DNA from: Sphingomonas_D zeicaulis | GTDB taxonomy: Bacteria > Pseudomonadota > Alphaproteobacteria > Sphingomonadales > Sphingomonadaceae | Direction: 5' to 3' | NCBI RefSeq assembly: GCF_050433225.1 | Contig: NZ_JBNPXQ010000004.1 | Coordinates: 62,001-126,000 of the forward strand | DNA: 64,000 nt | Part shown: in pieces, positions 1-8,143 of the stretch | Layout: the number at the start of each line of letters is the position of its first letter | Numbering within the stretch: the stretch's first letter is position 1 | Program-made: the position numbers and the translations under genes | Notes under the pieces: model-generated | What the model saw: only the letters and a program-made list of their open reading frames with translations | The model's database searches: none | What the model was told of the DNA's origin: nothing

Positions 1-1
1 C

Positions 2-88
2 AACGAGGTCTATGGCGGCACGGCGACCGCGGCGCTGAAGGCGCAGGTTGCCAAGGGTCGCACCAGCGCCAAGTGCCGGGCGGCCTAA
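2..88 (+). CDS. C-terminal end of an upstream gene, probably CpoB/YbgF (partial)
   Basis: The first 88 bases read in one frame to a TAA at 86-88 and encode 28 residues ending AKCRAA. The stretch beginning NEVYGG and continuing TAALKAQVAKGR resembles the last helix and tail of Tol-Pal coordination proteins (CpoB/YbgF), periplasmic TPR proteins that usually precede tilS in this order. The stop lies 16 bases inside tilS, so the two are probably translationally coupled. Identity rests on gene order and a short tail; the coding character is clear, the name is not certain. Confidence 0.5.
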   Translation, partial: NEVYGGTATAALKAQVAKGRTSAKCRAA

Positions 89-1014
89 GCCGCCGCTTCG
101 CCGAGGATCTCGGCCGGCTGATCGGCACCGTTGCGAAGGCGCGGATCGGTATCGCGGTTTCGGGTGGAGCCGACAGCCTCGCGCTGCTGCTGCTGGCGCG
201 CGACGTGGGGGCGGACGAGGTCGCGGCGGCAACCGTCGATCATGGCTTGCGCCCCGCTGCCGCGATCGAGGCGGCGATGGTCGCGACCGTCGCGGCGCAG
301 CTCCGCATCCCCCACGCGACACTGCGCCCATCAGCGCCGATCGCCGGATCTGTCCAGGCTAACGCACGCGCGGCGCGCTACGAATTGCTGGAAGAGTGGC
401 GCCGACATGAGGCGCTCGACTGGGTGCTGACCGCGCACCATGCCGACGATCAGGCCGAAACCTTGCTGATGCGGCTCAACCGCGGATCGGGGGTCGGCGG
501 CCTCGCGGGCATCCGCGCGGTCAACGGCCATGTGGTTCGGCCACTGCTCGGCTGGCGGCGTGACGAACTGGCGGCGGTGGTCGCGGCGGCGGGCGTCGAG
601 CCGGTCGACGACCCCTCCAACCGCGATCCGCGCTTCGACCGCACGCGGATGCGCGCCGCGCTTGCCGAGGCCGACTGGATCGACGTGCCTGCGGTCGCCG
701 CCAGCGCATCGCATCTCGCCGATGCCGAGGTCGCGCTCGACTGGAGCGTTGTGCAGCTCGAACCTGCGCGGCTTCGCGCCGAGGGGGACGGGGTGCTGCT
801 CGATGCCGCCGGCCTGCCTGCGGAGTTGCTGCGCAGGCTGCTGCGCCGCGCGTTGGCGCGGCTGCAACCGGGGCTCGAGCCGAGTGGACCCGAGATCGAC
901 CGGCTCGTCACTGCGCTGGCAGCGGGCGGCAAGGCGAGCATCGGCGCGCTGCTCGCCGCGGGCAATGGCGGGCAATGGCGGATCAGCCCGGCACCGCCGC
1001 GCCGCGCGGGCTGA
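73..1014 (+). CDS. tilS: tRNA(Ile)-lysidine synthase TilS
   Basis: TilS ligates lysine to the wobble cytidine of the CAU-anticodon tRNA-Ile in the cytoplasm, using ATP, so that it reads AUA and is charged with isoleucine. The 313-residue product has the N-type PP-loop SGGADS at residues 30-35, the family signature HHADDQAET near 120-130, and the conserved PVDDPSNRDPRFDRTRMR block near 180-195. The start is a GTG that overlaps the preceding gene by 16 bases; no ATG lies earlier than the PP-loop. In sphingomonads tilS is normally followed by ftsH, but here a convergent aldo/keto reductase begins 6 bases after the stop. Confidence 0.95.
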   Translation: MPGGLSRRFAEDLGRLIGTVAKARIGIAVSGGADSLALLLLARDVGADEVAAATVDHGLRPAAAIEAAMVATVAAQLRIPHATLRPSAPIAGSVQANARAARYELLEEWRRHEALDWVLTAHHADDQAETLLMRLNRGSGVGGLAGIRAVNGHVVRPLLGWRRDELAAVVAAAGVEPVDDPSNRDPRFDRTRMRAALAEADWIDVPAVAASASHLADAEVALDWSVVQLEPARLRAEGDGVLLDAAGLPAELLRRLLRRALARLQPGLEPSGPEIDRLVTALAAGGKASIGALLAAGNGGQWRISPAPPRRAG

Positions 1015-1020
1015 TCCGTC

Positions 1021-2055
1021 TCATACCACCGGCGGGTTGAGTCGCCGAAAGCCCTCCTGCGTTCGATAAGGATAATAGGGATAGGCCGGCATCACATCGC
1101 TGGCCGCGTCGAGCCGGGCGATCTGTTCGGGCGTCAAGGTCCAGCCAACCGCGCCGAGATTGTCGCGCAATTGCGCCTCGTTGCGCGCGCCGATGATCAC
1201 CGACGAGACGGTGGGGCGGGCGAGCAGCCAGGCGATCGCGACCTGCGGCACGCTGCGACCAGTCTCGTGCGCCACCACATCGAGCGCGTCGACCACGGCA
1301 TAGAGCCGTTCCGCATCGACCGGCGGACCCCATTGCGCGGTGTCGTGCAGGCGGCTGCCTTCGGGGAGCGGCTGGCCGCGGCGGATCCTGCCGGTCAGCC
1401 TGCCCCAGCCGAGCGGGCTCCACACCAGCGCGCCGACCTTCTGGTCGATCCCCAGCGGCATCAGTTCCCACTCATAGTCGCGGCCGACGAGCGAGTAATA
1501 GACCTGGTGCGCCACATAACGCGGCCAGCCATGGCGATCGGCGGCGGCGAGCGCCTTCATCAGTTGCCAGCCGGCGAAGTTGGAGGCGCCAATGAAGCGG
1601 ATCTTGCCCGCCCGGATCAGCGTGTCGAGCGTGTGCAGCACTTCCTCGACCGGCGTCGCGGCATCGAAGGCGTGGAGCTGGAGCAGGTCGATATGGTCGG
1701 TGCCAAGCCGCTTGAGCGCGGCATCCACCGCAGTGACCAGCCGGTGGCGGCCGGTGCCGGCATCATCGGGGCCATCGCCCATCGGCAGGCCGGTCTTGGT
1801 GGAGATCAGCAGCCTGTCCCGCTTGCCCTTGATCGCCGCGCCGAGCACTTCCTCGGACGCGCCCGCGGAATAGACGTCGGCCGTGTCGAACAGCGTGACC
1901 CCGGCATCCAGGCAGATGTCGATCAGCCGCCGTGCTTCGGCGACGTCGCTATTGCCCCAGGCGGAGAAGAGGGGGCCTTGTCCGCCGAAGGTACCGGTGC
2001 CGAAGCTGAGCGCGGGCACCTTGAGCCCTGAGGCGCCGAGCGTGCGATAATCCAT
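1021..2055 (-). CDS. Aldo/keto reductase
   Basis: NAD(P)H-dependent (beta/alpha)8-barrel oxidoreductase that reduces carbonyl compounds in the cytoplasm. The 344-residue sequence opens MDYRTLGASGLKVPALSFGT, as is standard for the family, and the catalytic tetrad can be placed at Asp57, Tyr62, Lys87 and His128. The C-terminal region carries the NADP-binding pattern around SSVIIGARNEAQLRDNL. It is a clear paralogue of the aldo/keto reductase at 29855-30913, with the same N-terminus and near-identical DTAD-YSAG active-site segment. It is convergent with tilS and has no regulatory partner next to it. Substrate cannot be told from sequence. Confidence 0.92.
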   Translation of the reverse strand: MDYRTLGASGLKVPALSFGTGTFGGQGPLFSAWGNSDVAEARRLIDICLDAGVTLFDTADVYSAGASEEVLGAAIKGKRDRLLISTKTGLPMGDGPDDAGTGRHRLVTAVDAALKRLGTDHIDLLQLHAFDAATPVEEVLHTLDTLIRAGKIRFIGASNFAGWQLMKALAAADRHGWPRYVAHQVYYSLVGRDYEWELMPLGIDQKVGALVWSPLGWGRLTGRIRRGQPLPEGSRLHDTAQWGPPVDAERLYAVVDALDVVAHETGRSVPQVAIAWLLARPTVSSVIIGARNEAQLRDNLGAVGWTLTPEQIARLDAASDVMPAYPYYPYRTQEGFRRLNPPVV

Positions 2056-2165
2056 GGGCGATCTCCCTTGCCGTTCGTCGGCAATATGGCGGGAGGATCG
2101 CGTGAAAATTAGCAGGGTGTTTGGCGGAGCAGCTGTGAGTGGCGGGCAAAGGTAGTGTGGCCCCC

Positions 2166-2272
2166 CTTTGCGCCTTGATCACCATGTCCCACAGCGGCTC
2201 GAACTTCTTCCAGCGGGCGGCGTAGAAGAAATGCTTCAAGCTGGGCTTCAGGCTGTCATGCGCGCGGTGCAT
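2166..2272 (-). pseudogene. Gene remnant, C-terminal fragment
   Basis: About 36 codons starting at the ATG at 2272 have strongly protein-like composition (MHRAHDSLKPSLKHFF, then KKFEPLWDMVIKAQ). After that the frame runs on into unlikely sequence toward 1949. The piece begins 13 bases beyond the stop of the small gene at 2286 and has no N-terminal domain. I read it as the tail of a gene whose body is gone. I have only a weak impression that similar tails occur in B12-binding radical SAM proteins; I cannot confirm it. It could also be a short chance frame. Confidence 0.3.
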
Positions 2273-2285
2273 GGCTGCCCAAAGC

Positions 2286-2465
2286 TCAGCGCAGCTTGGC
2301 GATGGAGAGCCCGTCGAGCTTGGCGCGGTCTTTGGTCGATTCCTCGCTGCGGGTGAGGGCCTTGGCGATAGCTTTCAATGCCATGCCTTTCTTGGCGAGG
2401 GTGTGGAGCTTCTGGATTTCGTCCGGGGTCCAGGGCTGGCGATGGCGTTCGAAACGGTCTGACAT
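2286..2465 (-). CDS. Small SANT/Myb-like (GcrA-like) putative DNA-binding protein
   Basis: A 59-residue protein, MSDRFERHRQPWTPDE onward. The pattern WTPDEIQKLHTLAKKG, then IAKALTRSEES and KDRAKLDGL matches the compact tri-helical SANT/Myb or GcrA-type DNA-binding fold, in which a Trp starts helix 1 and an IA..L.RS recognition helix follows. Such mini-proteins are common and uncharacterised in sphingomonads. The start chosen is the second in-frame ATG; an ATG two codons upstream (2471) is equally possible. It stands alone between a gene remnant and a divergent secreted protein. A regulatory role is inferred from the fold only. Confidence 0.6.
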   Translation of the reverse strand: MSDRFERHRQPWTPDEIQKLHTLAKKGMALKAIAKALTRSEESTKDRAKLDGLSIAKLR

Positions 2466-2565
2466 GCGCATAGTCTAGCCGATCGGCGCCGCGCCGTCAT
2501 GCACCGCTGCGCAATTGTGCGGGGGATCACAAACAGGCCAGGATCAACGGCTTAGGAGGAGAGCG

Positions 2566-3360
2566 ATGAAGATACGCAACCTGACCCGTCGCTCGCTCGC
2601 CCTGCTTGTCGCCCTTGGTGCGCTGGCGCTCGGCCCCGCCTTGCCCGCGGAGGTCCGCACGATCGACGACGATCGGCCCGGCGGGTTCGAGCCGCTGATC
2701 GCTGCTGCGAAGGATGCGCGCTTCTGCACCGCCGATCATGCGTGGTGCATCGCCGGCGCAGCCGAGGACGGCGAGGCGCTGGTGGTCACCGCGAAGGGTA
2801 GTGAGCTGGCGCGGCTTGTCGCCGAGGCGGAAGCAGATCGTGAGACGCCCAAGTTGGCGCCGATGCCGGCGCTGCTGCGGTTGAAGGACGGCAGCGTGCT
2901 GATCGGCGTTCTCGCCACCTGGACGGCAGGCTATTCGGGCGGTGGCGGTGCCTATACCGAGCAGCGGTTGGTGCATCTCGTGCCCGGCCGTGCGCCGGTG
3001 ACGGTGCTTGAGGCGCCGCTGCGTGGCGACCTGCTGATCCGCGCCTGCTTCAGCGAAGCGGATGTCGAGAAGCGCCGCGCCGCCTGTCATGATGAATATC
3101 GCCTCGAGGCCCGCCTCGAAACGGCAGGCGCCGGAGACGCGCCGCCGCCACTGCGGCTGACCGTCAAGGCCGGCAATTTTCCGCGCGGGGTGGGGCGTGA
3201 CAAGGATTCGTCCGAAAACCCGCCGCTGACGAACGCGGATCTGGTGTGGGAGCAGGATGCGGGCTGCAGCTATGAGCGCCGCTTCCGTTTCGATGCCGCC
3301 GCCGGCCGCTATGTGGCCGACGCCGCGCTGCCGCCCTGCGAGCAATACACAGTGCCCTGA
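2566..3360 (+). CDS. Secreted protein of unknown function
   Basis: A 264-residue protein. The start at 2566 is fixed by a strong AGGAGG ribosome site at 2554-2559; an in-frame upstream extension to 2515 lacks one. MKIRNLTRRSLALLVALGAL followed by a small-residue run is a Sec signal peptide with cleavage expected near ALPAEV. The mature part has two cysteine pairs (FCTADHAWC near 47-55, and ACFSE and RRAACHDE near 160-175) and a glycine-rich YSGGGGAY loop, which suggests a disulfide-bonded periplasmic domain. I recognise no family. It stands alone and is convergent with the diguanylate cyclase, 9 bases downstream. Confidence 0.78.
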   Translation: MKIRNLTRRSLALLVALGALALGPALPAEVRTIDDDRPGGFEPLIAAAKDARFCTADHAWCIAGAAEDGEALVVTAKGSELARLVAEAEADRETPKLAPMPALLRLKDGSVLIGVLATWTAGYSGGGGAYTEQRLVHLVPGRAPVTVLEAPLRGDLLIRACFSEADVEKRRAACHDEYRLEARLETAGAGDAPPPLRLTVKAGNFPRGVGRDKDSSENPPLTNADLVWEQDAGCSYERRFRFDAAAGRYVADAALPPCEQYTVP

Positions 3361-3369
3361 TCGCTATCG

Positions 3370-4998
3370 CTATCCGAAGGTCGCCGCGTTGCCGCCGCGC
3401 GCCTTGGCGGCATAGAGCGCGGCATCCGCCTTGTTGAGCAGCGCCCCGGTATCCCAGCCAACTGCGCTGGCGATCGAGATGCCGATACTCATGCCGACGA
3501 CGATCGGCTCGGCAAGGCCGGGAACGAGAATCGGTTCGTGCACCGATCGCGTCAGCCGGTCGGCGATGATGTCCGGCGTTTCCTCGGCGCCGAAGCGGAT
3601 GATGATGACGAATTCGTCGCCGGCCCAGCGCGCGACGACGTCGCCATGACGGGTGCCGCGCAGCAGCCGCGCCGCGACCTCCTTCAGCACTTGGTCGCCG
3701 GTGCTGTGACCATAGGTGTCGTTGATCGGCTTGAACCCGTCGAGGTCGCAGAACAGCAGCGCAAGTTCCTGCCGGTCGGCGCTCGCGCGCACCATCATCG
3801 CGGCCAGCCGCTCGTCGAACCCGGCACGGTTGAGCAACCCCGTCAGCGCGTCGTTGCGCGCCTGGGCGAGCAACTGGATCCGTCGTGCGCGCTCCGCCGA
3901 CGCATCTTGGAACACCAGCACGCCGCCGATGATCGCGCCGGCCTGGTTGCGGATCGGTGCCGCCGAATCGGAAACCGGGATTCGACTACCATCGGCGCGC
4001 TTCAGCATCACAATCGTGTCGATGAACTGCGCCTCGCCGGTGCCGATCGCGCGGGCAAGGGGATCGGGCACCGGTGCGCCGTCCTCAGTCTCGATCTGGA
4101 AGACCTCCGCGGCCGGCAACCCCTTCACCTCCGTGCTCGATCGGCCGGTCAGCCGCTCCGCCGCGGGATTGAGCCAAGCGATCCGCGCCGCCTGGTCCGC
4201 CGTCATCACGCCGTCGCCGATCGATCGCAGCGTCACCTGTGAGAGTTCATGCTCGTTGAACAACAGCTCCTCGGCCTGGCGGCGCGCGGTGATGTCCTGG
4301 ATCTGCGAGATGAAGTGCAGCGGCGCGCCATGCTCGTCGCGCACCAGCGAGACCGCGAGGATCGCATGGACGGTCGCGCCGTCCTTGCGGAAATAGCGCT
4401 TCTCCAACTGGTAGGATCGGATGTTGCCCGCGACGAGATCGTCGAGGAGGTCAAGGTCGGCGGCGAGATCGTCGGGGTGGGTGATATCCTGGAAGGTCAG
4501 CGCCAGAAACTCCTGCTCGCCGAAGCCGAGCATCGCGATCAGCGCAGGATTGACGTCGCACCAGCTCCCGTCGAGCGCGACCAGCGCCATGCCGATCGCC
4601 GCGTGGCGGAAGGCGTCGTTGAACTGCCGCTCGCTCCGAATCAGCCGATCTTCCAGGGCGCGGCGGTCGCTGATGTCGGTAACGAGCACGTGGAAGCCGG
4701 CTATGCTGCCATCGGCGGCGCGATCGGGTGTATAATTGCCATGGACGAAACGGCGCCGATCACCGTCAAACAGCTCCATCTCGTAAGTCACGGGCTCGCC
4801 GCCCAGCGCAGCGCGCGCTTTCGCCTCAAGCATCGCATAGCTGCGCTCGCCCACGATCTCGCGCATCGACTTGCCGACCACTTCGTCCGGCGCCATCCCG
4901 CGCCACAGGCGATAAGTCTCATTCGCGTACCGATAGGTCAGCGTTTGATCGATATAGGCGATCAGGGCCGGAGCGGTGTTTGCGAAATCGCGCAGCAT
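3370..4998 (-). CDS. Diguanylate cyclase with three PAS domains
   Basis: Makes the second messenger c-di-GMP from two GTP. The 542 residues hold three PAS/PAC sensor repeats (about 5-120, 130-245 and 255-370) and a C-terminal GGDEF domain (about 375-540). The active-site motif is AGDEF at 459-463, a variant found in active cyclases, and an intact inhibitory I-site RHGD lies five residues before it at 450-453. There is no EAL domain, so only synthesis is predicted, with product feedback. There is no membrane segment or signal peptide, so the sensor is cytoplasmic. Ligand or cofactor of the PAS domains is unknown. Confidence 0.92.
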   Translation of the reverse strand: MLRDFANTAPALIAYIDQTLTYRYANETYRLWRGMAPDEVVGKSMREIVGERSYAMLEAKARAALGGEPVTYEMELFDGDRRRFVHGNYTPDRAADGSIAGFHVLVTDISDRRALEDRLIRSERQFNDAFRHAAIGMALVALDGSWCDVNPALIAMLGFGEQEFLALTFQDITHPDDLAADLDLLDDLVAGNIRSYQLEKRYFRKDGATVHAILAVSLVRDEHGAPLHFISQIQDITARRQAEELLFNEHELSQVTLRSIGDGVMTADQAARIAWLNPAAERLTGRSSTEVKGLPAAEVFQIETEDGAPVPDPLARAIGTGEAQFIDTIVMLKRADGSRIPVSDSAAPIRNQAGAIIGGVLVFQDASAERARRIQLLAQARNDALTGLLNRAGFDERLAAMMVRASADRQELALLFCDLDGFKPINDTYGHSTGDQVLKEVAARLLRGTRHGDVVARWAGDEFVIIIRFGAEETPDIIADRLTRSVHEPILVPGLAEPIVVGMSIGISIASAVGWDTGALLNKADAALYAAKARGGNAATFG

Positions 4999-5088
4999 TC
5001 AGAACATGATGCTGCGAACTATGGTGCGATGCAACGCGGCCGGATAGCGGCGGGGCGTTTCATGTTGCCGAAACGCCCCGCAAGCCGC

Positions 5089-5772
5089 TCAGCGGCGGGT
5101 TTCGGTGTCGGGAATCGGCACGACCTTGATCTCGACGCGACGGTTGGCGGCCTTGCCTTCGGGCGTCGCATTGTCCGCGATGGGCTGCGATTCGCCGAAG
5201 CCCTGTGTCGCGAGCCGGGCCGAGGAAACGCCATGGCTGGAAAGATAGTCCGCGACAGACTTGGCGCGCCGTTCCGAAAGCCCCTGGTTGTAGCTGTCGC
5301 TGCCATCCGAATCGGTATGGCCATAGACGTCGACATAGGTCTTTTCGTAGCTGGAAAGCGTCGCGGCGACATCGTCCAGCGTCTTGCGGAACTGCGGCTG
5401 GATCGCCGCGCTGTCATAGCCGAAGGTGATGCCCGAGGGCATGTTGAGGATCAGATTGTCGCCATCGCGCGTCACCTCCACATCCGTGCCGGCGGTCTTG
5501 CGGCGCAGTTCCTGTTCCTGCTTGTCCATATAGGTTCCGACTGCAGCACCGGCGATGCCGCCGATGCCGGCCCCCAGGATCTTCTCGGTGCGGTCACGCC
5601 GGCCGCCGATCAGGTCGCCCAGGAAATAGCCGCCGACGACGCCCGCTGCGCCACCGATCGCCGCCTTCGAAACGCGCTGCTCGCCGGTCACCGGATCGGT
5701 GATGCAGCCCGATGTGCCAAGCAGTGCGGCCAGTGCCGCGGCGGTGGTGAGGATCCTACCCGAGTATTGCAT
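5089..5772 (-). CDS. OmpA-family lipoprotein with glycine-zipper domain
   Basis: Outer-membrane-anchored peptidoglycan-binding protein, 227 residues. The start is the ATG at 5772 (MQYSGRILTTAAALAALL); the longer frame to 6141 reads through a promoter region and into the opposite gene. A lipoprotein signal ends at Cys23 (TSGC). Residues about 35-95 form two glycine-zipper hairpins (IGGAAGVVGGYFLGDLIGG, then GAGIGGIAGAAVG), as in Rickettsia 17-kDa-antigen-type proteins. Residues about 115-225 are an OmpA C-terminal domain with the diaminopimelate-binding region around GHTDSDGS and LSERRAKSVADYL. It is divergent from the CorC/HlyC gene; the 166 bases between them hold both promoters. Confidence 0.92.
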   Translation of the reverse strand: MQYSGRILTTAAALAALLGTSGCITDPVTGEQRVSKAAIGGAAGVVGGYFLGDLIGGRRDRTEKILGAGIGGIAGAAVGTYMDKQEQELRRKTAGTDVEVTRDGDNLILNMPSGITFGYDSAAIQPQFRKTLDDVAATLSSYEKTYVDVYGHTDSDGSDSYNQGLSERRAKSVADYLSSHGVSSARLATQGFGESQPIADNATPEGKAANRRVEIKVVPIPDTETRR

Positions 5773-5938
5773 GTTCTTCCTTTCCTGCTTCCCGGGGACG
5801 TTCCGTCGCCGATTGGCGCGAACAATCATATTGGCCTGTTCGCGGCAAGAACGTCCTCGGCGCCGGGCTTGTTCCGCATCCGGTTTGAACGATCGATGAT
5901 CGAGCGGTTGTAGAAACGACAGAAATCGCGCAAGAGCA

Positions 5939-7285
5939 GTGGTGACGACATTTATGCCGCCGCTCGCCCCCTTTCCCTGGTTCGACGTCGCGATCATCAT
6001 CGTGCTGGTCGCCCTCAACGGCGTTTTCGCCATGTCGGAGCTTGCCGTCGTTTCCGCGCGCAAGCCGCGGCTGGAGGCGATGGCGCGTGCGGACCGGTTC
6101 GGCGCGCGTGCGGCGATCGATCTCGCCGCCGATCCGGGCAAATTCCTGTCGACGGTTCAGATCGGCATTACGTTGATCGGCATCCTCGCCGGCGCCTATT
6201 CGGGCGCCAGCCTGGGCATGCCCACCGCGGAACGGCTGCAGTATCTGGGCGTGCCGGCGAAGATTGCGGGGGAGGCGGGCTTCGCGGTCGTCATCGCGAT
6301 CACCACCTACCTCTCGCTGATCGTCGGCGAACTGGTGCCCAAGCAGTTCGCGCTGCGCAATCCGGAGCCGATCGCGGCGGCGGTGGCGGTGCCGATGCTG
6401 TGGCTGTCGCGGGTGACGGCACCGATCGTATGGGTGCTCGACCGCTCAAGCAGCGCGATCTTCCGCCTGTTCGGGATGAGCCGCGAATCGGAACAGCATG
6501 TCACGGTGGAGGAGTTGCACCTGATCGTGGCGGAAGCGAGCAAGTCTGGCCTGATCGAGGAAAGCGAGCGCGCGTTCATCTCGGGCGTCGTCCGGCTGGC
6601 GGACCGCCCGGTGCGGGAGGTGATGACGCCGCGCACCGAGGTCGACTGGATCGATGTCACCGCGGATCGTGCCGCGGTGCGCGAAACGCTGGCGGAATTG
6701 CAGCACAGCCGCCTGCCGGTGGCGTCGGGCTCGGTCGACAACATCATCGGCGTCGTGCAGTCGCGGGATATCGTCAAGGCGCTGATCGCGGGCGAGGCGC
6801 TCGATCTGTCCGTGCTGATGCGCCATGCACCGGTGATCCCCGACCAGCTCGATGCGATGGACGCGCTCGACCGGTTGCGCGCTGCCGATGTGCCGATGGG
6901 GCTGATCCATGATGAATATGGGCATTTCGAAGGGCTGGTGACGCCGCTCGACCTGCTTCGCGCGATTGTGGGCACCTTCGTTTCCGATCAGGACGCGGAT
7001 ACCGATCCCGACCTTGTCGAGCGCGAGGATGGCAGCCTGCTCGTGGCCGGTTCGATGTCGGCGGACCTGCTGGCGGAACGGCTGGAGATCGCGCTGCCCG
7101 AGGATCGCGATTATGCGACTGCGGCGGGCTATGTGCTCTCGGTGCTCAGGCATCTGCCGACGACCGGCGAGCATTTCACGGCACAGGGGTGGCGTATCGA
7201 GGTGGTGGATATGGATGGACGCAAGATCGATCGGCTGCTGATTTCGCGCGCGCGCAAGCCGCGCGGCCGTGGGGTCGGTGCATGA
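5939..7285 (+). CDS. HlyC/CorC (CNNM/CBS) family membrane protein
   Basis: A 448-residue inner-membrane protein of the CorB/CorC/TlyC family, linked to magnesium or cobalt efflux. Residues about 15-200 form the CNNM transmembrane domain (AIIIVLVALNGVFAMSELAV and two further segments), about 215-335 a pair of CBS adenine-nucleotide-sensing domains (MTPRTEVDWIDV, then IIGVVQSRDIVKALI), and about 350-435 the CorC_HlyC transporter-associated domain. The start is GTG at 5939; GTG at 5942 or ATG at 5954 cannot be excluded. It overlaps the next gene by four bases (ATGA), so the two are probably co-translated. Confidence 0.92.
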   Translation: MVTTFMPPLAPFPWFDVAIIIVLVALNGVFAMSELAVVSARKPRLEAMARADRFGARAAIDLAADPGKFLSTVQIGITLIGILAGAYSGASLGMPTAERLQYLGVPAKIAGEAGFAVVIAITTYLSLIVGELVPKQFALRNPEPIAAAVAVPMLWLSRVTAPIVWVLDRSSSAIFRLFGMSRESEQHVTVEELHLIVAEASKSGLIEESERAFISGVVRLADRPVREVMTPRTEVDWIDVTADRAAVRETLAELQHSRLPVASGSVDNIIGVVQSRDIVKALIAGEALDLSVLMRHAPVIPDQLDAMDALDRLRAADVPMGLIHDEYGHFEGLVTPLDLLRAIVGTFVSDQDADTDPDLVEREDGSLLVAGSMSADLLAERLEIALPEDRDYATAAGYVLSVLRHLPTTGEHFTAQGWRIEVVDMDGRKIDRLLISRARKPRGRGVGA

Positions 7286-7815
7286 GCGGTGCGACGATGC
7301 CGTTCGAAGCGCGCACCTCGCGCCTGCGTACCGGGCTGCTGATGCTGCTCGCGCTGGGAATGACGGCGCTTTCGGCCGCGGTGTTCTTCATCGACAAGCT
7401 CATGGCAAAGATCATCGCGCCGATCGGCGTCATCTTTTTTCTCGGCGCGACCTTCGCGATCGCGCGCATTCTGTTCGACGGCGCGGTGCAGGTGCGGATC
7501 GACGCCCGCGGCGTCTATTGGCGGCGCTGGGCGGAAAAGCCGATCGCCTTCTCGGCGATCCGCGAGGCCCGCGAGACCGACATGATGGGGCAGCGCTTCC
7601 TGAGCCTGTGGCTGTGGCGGCCGGAGGAACATCCGGCGACATCGCTGATGGGTCGGCTTGCCAATGCCAACAAGACCTTGGGCTTCGGGCATGTCAATCT
7701 GACGATGCAGGGGCTGGATCGATCGCATGCCGATCTGGTGGCGGCCTATTTCGAATGGCGCGGCACCAAGGTGCGCGGCGGTGGCCCGGCCCATCCACCC
7801 ATAGCACGAGGCTGA
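7282..7815 (+). CDS. Small membrane protein with PH-like domain (STM3941-like)
   Basis: A 177-residue protein starting at the ATG that overlaps the CorC/HlyC stop. Two transmembrane segments lie near 15-35 (GLLMLLALGMTALSAAVFFI) and 42-60 (IIAPIGVIFFLGATFAIA). They are followed by a beta-rich cytoplasmic part (VQVRIDARGVYWRRWAEKPI) that looks like the PH-type domain of the STM3941 family. Function is unknown. The overlap with the CorC/HlyC gene suggests an accessory role in the same membrane process, which is inference. Confidence 0.75.
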   Translation: MSGATMPFEARTSRLRTGLLMLLALGMTALSAAVFFIDKLMAKIIAPIGVIFFLGATFAIARILFDGAVQVRIDARGVYWRRWAEKPIAFSAIREARETDMMGQRFLSLWLWRPEEHPATSLMGRLANANKTLGFGHVNLTMQGLDRSHADLVAAYFEWRGTKVRGGGPAHPPIARG

Positions 7816-7910
7816 CGCCGCAGCATCCCGCGCTTGACGATTCCGCACGTGACAACATCCAGAATGGATGTGATGCTGCACTGCAGAAAAAATCGAGCGG
7901 GTACACGAAG

Positions 7911-8114
7911 ATGCGGTTTGTCAGTCGATTATCGTGCATGCTCGGGCGGCACACGCCCGATCGCGGGCAGGCGCGGCATGACCTCGACTATTGGTGGTCG
8001 ACCTGCAAATCGTGCGGCACCGTGCTGGTGCGCGATCCGATCGATGGCTGGCGCGTGCCGACCGCGCAGGAAGTGGAAGCGCATGACCGCAAGATGGCGG
8101 GCCGCGCCGGATAG
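7911..8114 (+). CDS. Small CxxC protein of unknown function
   Basis: A 67-residue protein, MRFVSRLSCMLGRHTPDRGQ onward. A CKSCG motif near residue 37, preceded by the aromatic DYWWST, suggests a one-knuckle zinc-ribbon-like or redox site, and a basic PTAQEVEAHDRKMAGRAG tail follows. Short proteins of this layout are frequent in sphingomonads without a known role. It follows the membrane protein gene by 95 bases. Composition and codon use look like a real gene, but no homologue can be checked here. Confidence 0.65.
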   Translation: MRFVSRLSCMLGRHTPDRGQARHDLDYWWSTCKSCGTVLVRDPIDGWRVPTAQEVEAHDRKMAGRAG

Positions 8115-8143
8115 TCGCCCGCGCTGGCGCGCGGACTGACCGT

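Noticed and set aside
1949..2272. A 107-codon minus-strand frame as one intact gene
   Set aside because: Only the first 36 codons look protein-like; the rest overlaps the aldo/keto reductase start out of frame.
4249..5913. A 554-codon open frame on the plus strand
   Set aside because: It is antisense to the diguanylate cyclase and OmpA genes and bridges two unrelated genes, so it cannot be coding.
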